Below, in pieces: positions 45,076-53,736 of a stretch of 63,859 nt of DNA (position 1 is the first letter of the stretch; every line of letters starts with the position of its first letter). Under the pieces are notes generated by a model. The model saw only the letters and a program-made list of their open reading frames with translations. It was not told where the DNA came from and did no database searches. The translations under genes and the position numbers were made by a program. The DNA comes from UBA6921 sp031363085 (lineage in GTDB: Bacteria; Pseudomonadota; Gammaproteobacteria; SG8-11), in assembly GCA_031363085.1 (NCBI GenBank), contig JANLTU010000194.1, positions 1 through 63,859 on the forward strand, read 5' to 3'.

Positions 45076-46022
45076 TGATTGCGGCACGGGTGCAGCGCTG
45101 GGCTTTCATCCTGTCGCTGGGGCTCTCTGCCTGCGCCTTACAGCCAAACTACAATGACGACACGTCAGCAGAAGCGACGCCGTTTGCAACCAAATCCGCC
45201 AAGGGCATGACTGCCGCGCATGAAAAACTTGCGCTAAGCGACGCGGAACAAGGGCACTATGCGGACGCATTGCTGCAATGGAAAATCTTACACGCTCTCC
45301 ATCCCGACGCTACCCGCTATGAAGTGCACATAAGACAAACCGAAGAGCACATAGAGCGCTTGGCTACACAACGGCAGCGCGCCGGCAACGCTGCACTGGA
45401 TAAAGGCGACTACCCCACCGCACGCCACGAGTTACTGGCCGCATTGGCGCTCGATCCCGACCGCACTGACGTTCTGGAAGCGTTACGACGCATTGAATAC
45501 GACCGCGTCTGGCGCATTCAATTGGCAAAACTTGACAAGCTCAAAGTGACCGAAGATCGCAAAACCACGAGTACCGGCGAACAAGAGCGCTCCTATTTTG
45601 AACTGGGCACGCTAATGTTCCGCGAAGGTGACTACGCGGGTGCGGTGCGTGAAATTCAAAAATACCTGAATTCTTACCCAGGCGACCTACAGGCAAAAAA
45701 GTTAATCAGTGACTCCTACGCCAAGCTTTCCATCCAACAACGCCAGCAGGGGTTATTACATAATGCCTTGGCCAACGTCGAACAAGCCAAACGCTTTAGC
45801 ACCGAGGATGCCGCCACCAACCGTAAAGCCGAGCAGGAGCTACGCAGGACGCTGGCCGATGAATATTACGAGAAAGGCTTGCGCGCATTGCGCAACGATT
45901 TGAAGCTGGCGATTGAATCACTGGAAAAAGCGCTGGAATACAATCCGCTACACACCAAGGCCCGGGCCAAACTCGCCGAGGCACAGCGTATGCAGAAGCG
46001 CTTAGGCGAAATCAGTAAATAA
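45075..46022 (+). CDS. TPR lipoprotein
   Basis: This 315-residue protein begins at a GTG that overlaps the previous stop by one base. A hydrophobic start with lipobox-like LSACA implies a lipoprotein. The body consists of TPR units, such as HYADALLQWKILHALHPD, GDYPTARHELLAALALDPD, GDYAGAVREIQKYLNSYPG and a final DLKLAIESLEKALEYNP. TPRs bind partner proteins. It is probably the periplasmic partner of the LysM-NodB deacetylase or of other T6SS envelope parts. Confidence 0.85.
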   Translation: MIAARVQRWAFILSLGLSACALQPNYNDDTSAEATPFATKSAKGMTAAHEKLALSDAEQGHYADALLQWKILHALHPDATRYEVHIRQTEEHIERLATQRQRAGNAALDKGDYPTARHELLAALALDPDRTDVLEALRRIEYDRVWRIQLAKLDKLKVTEDRKTTSTGEQERSYFELGTLMFREGDYAGAVREIQKYLNSYPGDLQAKKLISDSYAKLSIQQRQQGLLHNALANVEQAKRFSTEDAATNRKAEQELRRTLADEYYEKGLRALRNDLKLAIESLEKALEYNPLHTKARAKLAEAQRMQKRLGEISK

Positions 46023-46036
46023 AATTTGCTGCTGCA

Positions 46037-47257
46037 TTACTCACTAACTGCGGTCGACTTCTGCTCAAACTTTTGCAGCCGCGATTTCAAATCCACAGCA
46101 CGCGCCCGATACAGCTTCGCATTCGCATGGCTGGGTAAGATGGCAAGCACGCGATCCCAGAGCGCTATAGCCTGATCCAGATTTTGTTTTCCATATTCCA
46201 CCATCGCCTCTTTGTGCATGGATTCCACGGCGAATGCATTGATGCTGGCGATGTGCTGCTTGGTGGGCTCATGCTTGGGCTCAAGCTTGAGTAGCGCATT
46301 AAAGGTATCCAGCGCTTTGTCGTTATCGCCCGCAACCATGGACTCACTTCCCGCTTTGTAAAGCCGCTCAATCTCACGCTGCTTCTGAACCTGTTTCAGT
46401 TGCTTGCGCAGCTTGTCGTTACTAGGTTGTATTGATAACGCGTTTTCCAGAATGCTCTGTGCATCGATCAGGTTTTCGCTTTGCGTCAGCTCTTCAGCAT
46501 ATTTTCCATAAGACAGCACGAGCAAATCACGCGCCTCACTGTTCCCTGCGCCACTGTCCACCAAGATCTCAATCGCCTGCTGATATTTTCCAGCATCGTA
46601 GAAACGCCGTGCTTGCTGCATGCGTGACTCGTCTCCCCCAGTCCGCACGGGGGCATTGCGCGGAACATCCTGCGTCGCAACGGGAAGCGGATTTCCGCCC
46701 GGTTTTTTACCGGGCACCTTAATAACACGACCCGGCACCAAGCGACTTAAATCGGTAATGCCGTTAAACCGGGCGAGAATATAAAATTTAAGCGGCTCGT
46801 CCAGAAACCGTTGTGCGATACCTGTCAGGGTGTCGCCCGGCTGCAACGTGTAGCTGAACGAATCCGGCCCACTAAAATACTTGGCTGGATCAGTTTGAAT
46901 CTGTGCCAGCAGACTGCGCGCGATCTTGTTTTCAGGATCTTGTCGCAGCACACTGCCAAGTTCAGCTTTAGCAGTGGCTTCCTGACCGACCTGCAACGCA
47001 TTCATCGCGTTTTGCAGATGCCCGCGCGCGGCGGGATCGGCGCTTTCGATGACGGCTTTGACAACAACGGGGGCACTTGGACTTGACGATGCTGCCGGTG
47101 GCGCAATCGGCGACGTATTGTTGATTTCTTTCGAGGCGGGTACGGTGGTGCAGGATGCCAATGCGCACAACACGACTAACATCCTACCGGCTTGATATTG
47201 CCAGCCTACCGATGCGCTATTCCATCGCGCTGGAATTGGGTATAGAGAAGGTTCCAT
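46037..47257 (-). CDS. LysM-TPR lipoprotein, twin 1
   Basis: The 406-residue product has a long n-region, a hydrophobic stretch with a lipobox-like LASC and an Ala/Pro/Ser-rich linker. A TPR-like helical pair follows (about 75-110). A LysM domain comes next (SYTLQPGDTLTGIAQRFLDE, then GRVIKVPGKKP), and C-terminal TPRs (ARRFYDAGKYQQAIEILVDSG; DNDKALDTFNALLKLEP; LDQAIALWDRVLAILP). The same layout, and the same length of 406 residues, is seen in the next gene upstream, which supports this start. It probably binds peptidoglycan in the periplasm and recruits a partner. Confidence 0.85.
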   Translation of the reverse strand: MEPSLYPIPARWNSASVGWQYQAGRMLVVLCALASCTTVPASKEINNTSPIAPPAASSSPSAPVVVKAVIESADPAARGHLQNAMNALQVGQEATAKAELGSVLRQDPENKIARSLLAQIQTDPAKYFSGPDSFSYTLQPGDTLTGIAQRFLDEPLKFYILARFNGITDLSRLVPGRVIKVPGKKPGGNPLPVATQDVPRNAPVRTGGDESRMQQARRFYDAGKYQQAIEILVDSGAGNSEARDLLVLSYGKYAEELTQSENLIDAQSILENALSIQPSNDKLRKQLKQVQKQREIERLYKAGSESMVAGDNDKALDTFNALLKLEPKHEPTKQHIASINAFAVESMHKEAMVEYGKQNLDQAIALWDRVLAILPSHANAKLYRARAVDLKSRLQKFEQKSTAVSE

Positions 47258-47347
47258 GTTGATGCAGCATTCTACCGACGACCCGGTGGGGATGCCAGGG
47301 CAAGCATCGCGCAACCGTACAGGCACGCACGAGTATAGCGGCCAAAA

Positions 47348-48568
47348 TCACTTCTTATCCAGCTTTTCCAATTTGCCCTTTAACTCTATCGCGCGCGCGC
47401 GATAGAGTTTGGCCAGCTCATGGTTGGGATCCAGCACCAGCACACGATCCCACAGTTCAATCGACTTATCCAAATGTTGTTTGCGATATTCCGTCATGGC
47501 ATCTTTATGCATCGACTCCACAGTGTCTGACTTCATATTCAGAATCTGCTTCTTGGCTGCGTCATGCGTAGGGTCGAGCTTGAGCACGGCGTTGAACGCG
47601 TCCAACGCCTTGGCGCCATCTCCCGCCGCAACTGCATCAGTGCCGATTTTGTACAATTTAGCCGCGTCACGTTGCTTCTCGACCTGCTTGAGCTGCCGTT
47701 TGAGTTTGTCGTTGTTCGGCTGAATCGATACCGCCTTCTCCAAAATATTTTGCGCTTCCAGCAAATTGGCTTTTTGCGCTAACTCATCGGCAAATTTTAT
47801 GTACGACAGCACCAACAAATCGCGCCCCTCACCGTTATCGGTGCCACCGCCTTCAAGCAGTTCGATGGCATCCTGATATTTCGCCGCATCGTAAAAACGC
47901 TTGGCCTGTTGCGCGCGCGTATCTTCCACCGGCGGCGGCGGGGGAGCCGGAACATCCAACGGTTTTTTGCCTGGCACGCGGATCGCCTGTCCGGGCTCCA
48001 GATGGCTGGGATCGGTAATGCCGCTGAATTTGGCGAGAATATGAAACTTAAGTGGATCGTCGAGAAACCGCCGCGCAATGGTCGACAACGAATCGCCCGG
48101 CTGCACCGTATAGCTGAAAGATTCATCCCCACCGAAATACTGTATCGGGTCGGCTTGAATCTGCGTCATCAGACTCTTCGCCATTTTGCTTTCTGGTTCT
48201 TGGCGTAACGCCGCTTCGAGATCAATTTTTGCGTTTGCTTCTTGCCCGTACTGCAAAGCAGTCACCGCGTTTTGCACGTGCTCACGGGCGCTAAAAACGT
48301 CGGGCTTTGGCGTTTCGACACCGGTTTTTTCAACCTCGGGTTTTAGGTGCGTAGCGTTCTTGGAATCGTCAGTCTTGGTGCCTGCCCCGCTCCGGGCAGC
48401 GGCAGCTTGTGCTGTCGATGCAGACGTCGCTGCACTTTCGACTTTCTTGGGCATCGGTACGGTGCCACACGCACTGAGTGCAAAGATCAGCGGCCATACC
48501 GCTGCCTGAGTCCATGACGCAGGGCGGCGACGTGATGCTGGTATAGATGATTGATCCGGTGATTTCAT
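47348..48568 (-). CDS. LysM-TPR lipoprotein, twin 2
   Basis: This 406-residue paralogue of the downstream twin has a lipobox-like LSACG after FALSACGTV. A linker and a helical hairpin (HVQNAVTALQYGQEANAKIDL) follow. The LysM domain is SYTVQPGDSLSTIARRFLDD and GQAIRVPGKKP, and the C-terminal TPRs are AKRFYDAAKYQDAIELLEGG, GAKALDAFNAVLKLDP and LDKSIELWDRVLVLDP. Direct tandem duplication is clear from the shared motifs. No enzyme domain is present. The linkage to the T6SS genes on both sides is positional. Confidence 0.85.
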   Translation of the reverse strand: MKSPDQSSIPASRRRPASWTQAAVWPLIFALSACGTVPMPKKVESAATSASTAQAAAARSGAGTKTDDSKNATHLKPEVEKTGVETPKPDVFSAREHVQNAVTALQYGQEANAKIDLEAALRQEPESKMAKSLMTQIQADPIQYFGGDESFSYTVQPGDSLSTIARRFLDDPLKFHILAKFSGITDPSHLEPGQAIRVPGKKPLDVPAPPPPPVEDTRAQQAKRFYDAAKYQDAIELLEGGGTDNGEGRDLLVLSYIKFADELAQKANLLEAQNILEKAVSIQPNNDKLKRQLKQVEKQRDAAKLYKIGTDAVAAGDGAKALDAFNAVLKLDPTHDAAKKQILNMKSDTVESMHKDAMTEYRKQHLDKSIELWDRVLVLDPNHELAKLYRARAIELKGKLEKLDKK

Positions 48569-48597
48569 TTAATTGAACCGCAGCATGCTGGTGTTAA

Positions 48598-49116
48598 TTA
48601 CTTAAACGCGTAATGCAATCCCAGACTGTAAAAAATAATGTCCTTATCGATGCCGGTGATCTCGGCTTCAAGCGTCAGGGCGTCGGCAATGCGTGTGCCT
48701 GCACCGATGCCGCCGGCGAAACCAAGACTCCTCGAAACCTGATCACTGTTTTCGGCGACGGTGCGCCTCACGTTTTCGTACAGCACGCCCAACTTGCCTT
48801 TGAGGTAAGTGGTATCTCCGACAAGATAACGGTACACACCGTAGCCTGCTACCGTCCAGATACGATAATTTCCATGCGCATTTTTTTGCTGATATTTGCC
48901 ACCGAACCAACCCAGATTGAGCTCGCTCTCAACGGTAATTTCCGGCGTTAGCCCATAGCCGTACAACACGCCCAGCGAGCCCAGTGCATCGGCATCGTCT
49001 TTTTTTACAGACATAATGCCAAGCTTACCCAAAACATATTGGTCACCGAGATCTGCCCATGCATTACCACCCAGCACTGCGCACATCAACACCAGAGTTT
49101 TGAGAACGAATTTCAT
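48598..49116 (-). CDS. Small outer-membrane beta-barrel protein
   Basis: The 172-residue protein has a signal peptide (MKFVLKTLVLMCAVLGGNAWA) and a set of amphipathic strands (YVLGKLGIMSVKKDD, GSLGVLYGYGLTPEITVESEL, YLKGKLGVLYENV, TLEAEITGIDKDIIFYSLGLHY). It ends in LHYAFK. It resembles OmpA-like/porin-family small barrels found across gammaproteobacteria. Start 49116 has AGGGGCGAC upstream. Its role in the T6SS island is not clear. Confidence 0.8.
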   Translation of the reverse strand: MKFVLKTLVLMCAVLGGNAWADLGDQYVLGKLGIMSVKKDDADALGSLGVLYGYGLTPEITVESELNLGWFGGKYQQKNAHGNYRIWTVAGYGVYRYLVGDTTYLKGKLGVLYENVRRTVAENSDQVSRSLGFAGGIGAGTRIADALTLEAEITGIDKDIIFYSLGLHYAFK

Positions 49117-49306
49117 ACTGTCGCCCCTAATAATTATTTTTGCCGTATCTTCTTGCGCGTACATGCGCAAAAAAGTAGTCGTATGTTACGTTCTTTAACA
49201 CCAGTCCACAATTGCAGTGAGTGCGAACTTCGAGATGACATATTACCGTTGCATGGCAGACACGAATCGACTAGCACCCCCCACAGTGACCTCACTCCGC
49301 TACCAC

Positions 49307-50098
49307 TTAGCTCAAGCTGACGACGTAAACTTCTGCATTCTCAGCGCCGGGGTGCCCGCCAAACACCACCTGGGCGGGCGCACCTTCCACTTTCAAGAAA
49401 TAGGATTGTTCAGCCGTCACCTGATTCTGTACCGACCACACCGTGAATTGCGTGTCGCCGACCTTGGCCTGAATGTCCTTGGTTGCATATTCAAGCACAG
49501 TGCGCTCGGGCAATGCGCCTTTGGGCCCGACTGCGTGATGCGTGATTTTTGCGGCGCCGCTCACGCCGAACATCACCCCGCTCCAGGTGTCGGTGTTCGA
49601 CCCAATTTCAAACCACTGACCGGTGTATTGGCTGGCGTAGGCGCTGAAACGAAATTCCTGGGACGCGTGCTCGCCCTTCTTGAAAAAACTCGCAACCAGT
49701 TTTGCTGGCCAGCCGCCGTCGGCGACAGTGTAGATCGGCCCAGCGCGCAAGAAGGTCGGCAATTGTTCCTGCACCGGCATAAAGTCAATACCTAGCACCA
49801 CCAACGGATACGCTGCACCACGGCGCTCACGCAGTGTCGCCGCCAATACCGAAAGGCCGTAACGCACGCTTTCGCGTTCGAAGCTGGCGCGGTCCAGCGC
49901 AACCACCCAGGCGTCATTCTGCTGCGCATCGCTCAACGCCGGCAACAGCTCCGCCCACGCCGCCTTGGCCACGTCGTCAACCCAGCGATTGCCCTGCGGC
50001 AACAAACCGTTTTTTTTGAGCGCTGCCATGCTGGCATTCGGGTCGGCCTGGGTGGACTCCTGCGCAACCCAGCTTAGCCAGACTTTACGTTGTGCCAT
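49307..50098 (-). CDS. Unrecognised 263-residue protein, divergent from the fused sheath gene
   Basis: The 263-residue protein has no signal peptide or transmembrane segment. The N-terminal half is helical with conserved Trp (VWLSWVAQES; AAWAELLPAL; DAWVVALDRASFERE). The C-terminal half is strand-rich (FRFSAYASQYTGQWFEIGSN; TVWSVQNQVTAEQSYFLKVEG). I do not recognise a family. It shares a 130-base divergent control region with the TssB-TssC fusion, which is where a dedicated partner would be expected. The ORF is strong: no shadow frame competes and the ATG is preceded by GGGAATACTGT. Confidence 0.65.
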   Translation of the reverse strand: MAQRKVWLSWVAQESTQADPNASMAALKKNGLLPQGNRWVDDVAKAAWAELLPALSDAQQNDAWVVALDRASFERESVRYGLSVLAATLRERRGAAYPLVVLGIDFMPVQEQLPTFLRAGPIYTVADGGWPAKLVASFFKKGEHASQEFRFSAYASQYTGQWFEIGSNTDTWSGVMFGVSGAAKITHHAVGPKGALPERTVLEYATKDIQAKVGDTQFTVWSVQNQVTAEQSYFLKVEGAPAQVVFGGHPGAENAEVYVVSLS

Positions 50099-50132
50099 AC
50101 AGTATTCCCTCGTGTGATTGGTGATCGCGCTT

Positions 50133-50138
50133 TATAAT
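50133..50138 (+). promoter_or_regulatory. Possible -10 box of the fused sheath gene
   Basis: TATAAT in GCTTTATAATCG lies about 90 bases before the putative GTG start; the -35 box is weak. The same CTTTATAAT occurs before the SNF2 gene. Confidence 0.3.
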
Positions 50139-50228
50139 CGTCGACCCGTGTATTTTTACCGATACCATAACGCGCGATTTCGACGTAAAAAATGCATATC
50201 GGGCCATACCATACAAGGAACTTCCCGC

Positions 50229-52047
50229 GTGGACAACGGACAACACGGCATGCGTTTAAATATTGATACTCACGGAGCGCAGCCGCAGCAGCGCGTCGCG
50301 TTTCGTTTGGCCGTGCTTGGCGACCTTTTCCGCCGGCAGCGGTACACGCTGTCGCGATGCGCCGGTGTATATCAGCAAAGACAATCTGAACGAAATTCTG
50401 CAAGCCTATGGCGCCACCTTGTATCTGGAGGTGGACAATTTTATTCATGGGGTGCGTGCCCCACTCAATGTCACGATTCGCGTCACCGACTTAAGCGACC
50501 TGTCACCCGCCGGCGTGGTTGCCCACATCCCCGACCTCACCGCGATTTACCTGTTCAAAGAACGTGTGCGGATGGTGTTGCGACACGAAATTTCAGTCGC
50601 CGAATTCAGCAAAGATTTATCCGCCTACGACAGTTGCGCCGCGTTGATTCCAGCGTTACGGCGCTGTCATGCGGCGCTTTCAGCCCGACCATCGACGCCG
50701 CCTCCGGTTACACCGGCACCGGTCATAGTTGCGCCGACACGCGAGAATGCCGCGATCAACCGCATTCTCGATTTAGTCGCGACGCCTGGCCCGCCCGCCG
50801 CACCGATCACGCAAGGTATTGACGCGGTGCTGCGCAGCATCGGCTCGGAACGCGTGACGAGCGCCGTGCCGCCAGAGTTAACGCAAGTACTCAACGACCT
50901 CACCGGCATGCTTGATCGGCAGATCACCGCCGTGCTGCACCATCCGCAGTTCCAACGCATGGAAGCGACTTGGCGCGGCGTGAAATTACTGCTTGCCCAT
51001 GCCAGCCGCCAGGATGTCAAGATCGAGCTGATCGACACCTCCCGTGATGAACTTGCAGAAACTTTCCATGCCTGCGTGTTTGAAGCAGAAAATTCTGCGC
51101 TGAACGCGACGCCGCTTGGGTTGGTGCTGATCGATTTTGAATTCGATTCCGCCAGCGACGATGTCGCTGTATTGCACGCCATCGCACAGGACGCATACGC
51201 GTTGCAAACGTCGGTGGTCTTTTCAGCACGCGCGGATTTTTTCGGGGCTGTTCCGGATGCAACTCATCCGCTGCCCTACCTCGGCACGCTGCTCGCCCAA
51301 GCACGCTACAGCGCGTGGAATGCATTGCGCAGCAAAGAGTGCGCGCGCTGGCTGTGCGGCGCCTACAACCCGCTGCTATTGCGGGCGAACTACAGCCGTG
51401 AAAATACCCAGGGGCTGGATTACACCGAAACAGTGTCAAGTCGAGACAATTACCTGTGGGGTAACCCGGGCTGGGCGTTGGCGCTGCTGGTCGCCCACAG
51501 CATGGCCAGCACGCATTGGCCCACGCAAATCACCGGCATGCAACACGGCCAAATCGCCGACCTGGATCTGCTGGCCTATGTCGACCGCGCCGGCAATGAA
51601 ATCGCTATCCCGTTGCGCACGCTGCTCAGCATGGAAAATAGCGAGGATCTGGCACAGTTCGGTTTCGCAGCGCTTACCTGTCAGCCGAATCGCGACGCGG
51701 TGTATTTACTGCGCGCACCGACGCTGCGCACCCCGGAAAATTATCCGGGACGTAGTACGCATGCCGCACAAGAGTCGACATCGTTGCCCTATCAATTGCT
51801 GGCCAGCCGGGTAACCGCGCTGTTGGGCGCACATCGCGAGCTGTTATTGGATGGCGGCAACGCGGAACACATCGCCGCGAACGCGCAAAAAATTATCGAC
51901 AGCATGCTGGCCGACACCGGTCCCGGCGCGCACACGCACATCAGCGTACGTCCCGATCAGGAGCGCCCCGCTCATCACCTGCTGGATATAGAGCTGTATA
52001 CAGGTCGTGACATTTTAAATGGTGCGATGGTGCGATGCTGCGATTAA
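50229..52047 (+). CDS. Divergent TssB-TssC fused sheath protein (frameshifted near its start)
   Basis: The protein is about 600 residues. Residues 1-130 align with TssB: LGDL, then YISKDNLNEIL against ISIDKDNFNDVL in the core TssB. Then an Ala/Pro-rich linker, and a TssC-like part of about 430 residues: MEATWRGVKLLL against LESAWRGLKLLV, and NYLWGN against DYLWGN. The open frame runs from 50263; the first about 30 residues are in another frame from GTG 50229 or ATG 50250. Removing one T from the run at 50326-50329 gives LAVLGDLSAGSG..., matching the TssB pattern. AAGGAA precedes the GTG. The core TssB and TssC genes are elsewhere in the island, so this is a second, fused sheath-like protein. 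It may be a sheath variant, an assembly factor or a phage-tail-like derivative. The activator gene follows convergently. Confidence 0.8.
50326..50329 (+). other. Frameshift site in the fused sheath gene
   Basis: A run of four T at this place puts the N-terminal TssB-like residues and the remaining protein in different frames. Deleting one T gives a continuous frame with the expected LGDLSAGSG motif. It may be a real insertion, a sequencing error or a programmed +1 shift. Confidence 0.7.
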
Positions 52048-52079
52048 CTGTTCCGGTGTAACAATAACAACTGGGCCGT

Positions 52080-53702
52080 TCAACGCTTGATTTGATACTT
52101 GGTGATTTTTTCGATCAAGGTACGGCGGCCGATGCGCAACTGCTCGGCGGTGCGGGTTTGGTTCCAGTTGCAGGCTTGCAGTTTTTCGCGCAGCAACTCC
52201 TGTTCAAATTCCTCGACCAGTTCCTTGAGCCCGGCGTCGTGATTGAGCGCCGGATGCGGTGCAGCGCGCGACGGCCGCTCGTTGCAATGCAGTTGCTCCG
52301 GCAAGTGCTCCGGCAAAATACTACCGCCCGGCTCGCACAACAACACGGCGCGCTCGATCACATTTTTGAGTTCACGCACATTGCCGGGAAAATCGTAGTC
52401 GAACAAACAATCGAACGCGCGCGGCGCGAATCCTAAAACTTCTTTGCCATACACGCGCGCGAATTCGTCGACGAAATATTTCGCCAGCGCGGGGATGTCG
52501 TCCTTGCGCACGCGCAACGGCGGCACGTCGATGGGAAACACACTGAGACGGTAATACAGGTCTTCGCGAAATTCGCCTTTCTTGATTTTCTCTTCAAGGT
52601 TGCAGTGCGTGGCCGCGACTACGCGCACGTCGATTTTTTTACTTTCCACCCCGCCCAACGGCCGCACTTCTTTTTCCTGTAACACGCGCAATAACTTTGC
52701 TTGCAAGCCCAAGGGCATGTCGCCGATCTCGTCGAGAAACAAGGTGCCGCCGTGAGCGAGTTCGATCAGGCCCTTTTTGTCTTGCATGGCGCCGCTGAAC
52801 GCGCCCTTTTTATAACCGAACAGCTCGCTTTCCAGTAAGTTATCCGGCAATGCGGCGCAGTTCTGCGCAACGAATTCACCGCTGCGGCGTGGGCTGTTGA
52901 AATGCACCGTCTGCGCAAACAGCTCCTTGCCGGTGCCGGTCTCACCGCGAATCAACACGGTGGCGGGCGACGCCAGTACTTTTTCCAGCAAGGAAAATAC
53001 TTTTTTCATCGCCGCCCCGTGCCCGATGATTTTCGAAAAATCATAACGGCTGATAATCTTCGCGCGCAGGCGTCGATTCTCTTCTTCGAGCTCGCGGTTG
53101 GTGTGGTCGAGGATATCGATCAACCGCTTGTTGGTTTCGATGAGCTGCACGTTATCGATGGCGACAGCAGCTTGCGACGCAAATGCTCGCAGCAACGGAT
53201 CATGCGGATCGGCGGCATGAGCGGCATTCGCGATATTGGTCAATACCAGCACCCCCACAGCGACGGCCTCGTGATTACGCAACGGCAAGGCGAGCAACGC
53301 TTGCGTGCGCGCCGCCGAAACGCGGTCGTATTCGTAAAGTTCGTCGCAGTTAAATCCGGAATACTGGTAAATGTCGCTAATCTGGATCGGCTGCCCGCTG
53401 AACACGCAGTGTGCAATGACATTGCCGGAATTACGCTCGCCGTTCACATACAGCGCAACGTTGGCAATGCGCGCACCCACCGCGCGGGCGGTGTCGTTTT
53501 GCAATACCTCTACGTGTAAATCCGTCTTGGTGCTGTTGAGCAGATAGACCATGCCGCCATCTGCGCAGGTGATGCGCCGGGCAGCCGCGACCACCATGTT
53601 AAGCAGATGATTGAGATCACGCTCCGACGACAATGACGTGCCGATCTTGATCAGCTCGTCAATCGCCAACAACGCGCTTTCCTGGTTTGTATCCATACTC
53701 AT
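52080..53702 (-). CDS. GAF/AAA sigma-54 activator of the T6SS (VasH-like)
   Basis: This 540-residue regulator has a GAF domain (about 20-170), a coiled linker and a sigma-54 AAA+ domain. That domain has Walker A RGETGTGKELFAQ, GYKKGAFSGAMQDK in place of the usual GAFTGA loop, and LFLDEIGDMP (Walker B). A Fis-type helix-turn-helix ends the protein (NQTRTAEQLRIGRRTLIEK). Regulators of this type (VasH) switch on T6SS promoters with RpoN. The GAF domain senses an unknown signal. It is the last gene of the tssA-H operon and lies 34 bases after tssH. Confidence 0.92.
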   Translation of the reverse strand: MSMDTNQESALLAIDELIKIGTSLSSERDLNHLLNMVVAAARRITCADGGMVYLLNSTKTDLHVEVLQNDTARAVGARIANVALYVNGERNSGNVIAHCVFSGQPIQISDIYQYSGFNCDELYEYDRVSAARTQALLALPLRNHEAVAVGVLVLTNIANAAHAADPHDPLLRAFASQAAVAIDNVQLIETNKRLIDILDHTNRELEEENRRLRAKIISRYDFSKIIGHGAAMKKVFSLLEKVLASPATVLIRGETGTGKELFAQTVHFNSPRRSGEFVAQNCAALPDNLLESELFGYKKGAFSGAMQDKKGLIELAHGGTLFLDEIGDMPLGLQAKLLRVLQEKEVRPLGGVESKKIDVRVVAATHCNLEEKIKKGEFREDLYYRLSVFPIDVPPLRVRKDDIPALAKYFVDEFARVYGKEVLGFAPRAFDCLFDYDFPGNVRELKNVIERAVLLCEPGGSILPEHLPEQLHCNERPSRAAPHPALNHDAGLKELVEEFEQELLREKLQACNWNQTRTAEQLRIGRRTLIEKITKYQIKR

Positions 53703-53736
53703 CGCGCTCTGTCCGATGGATCAATTCACCACAGCA

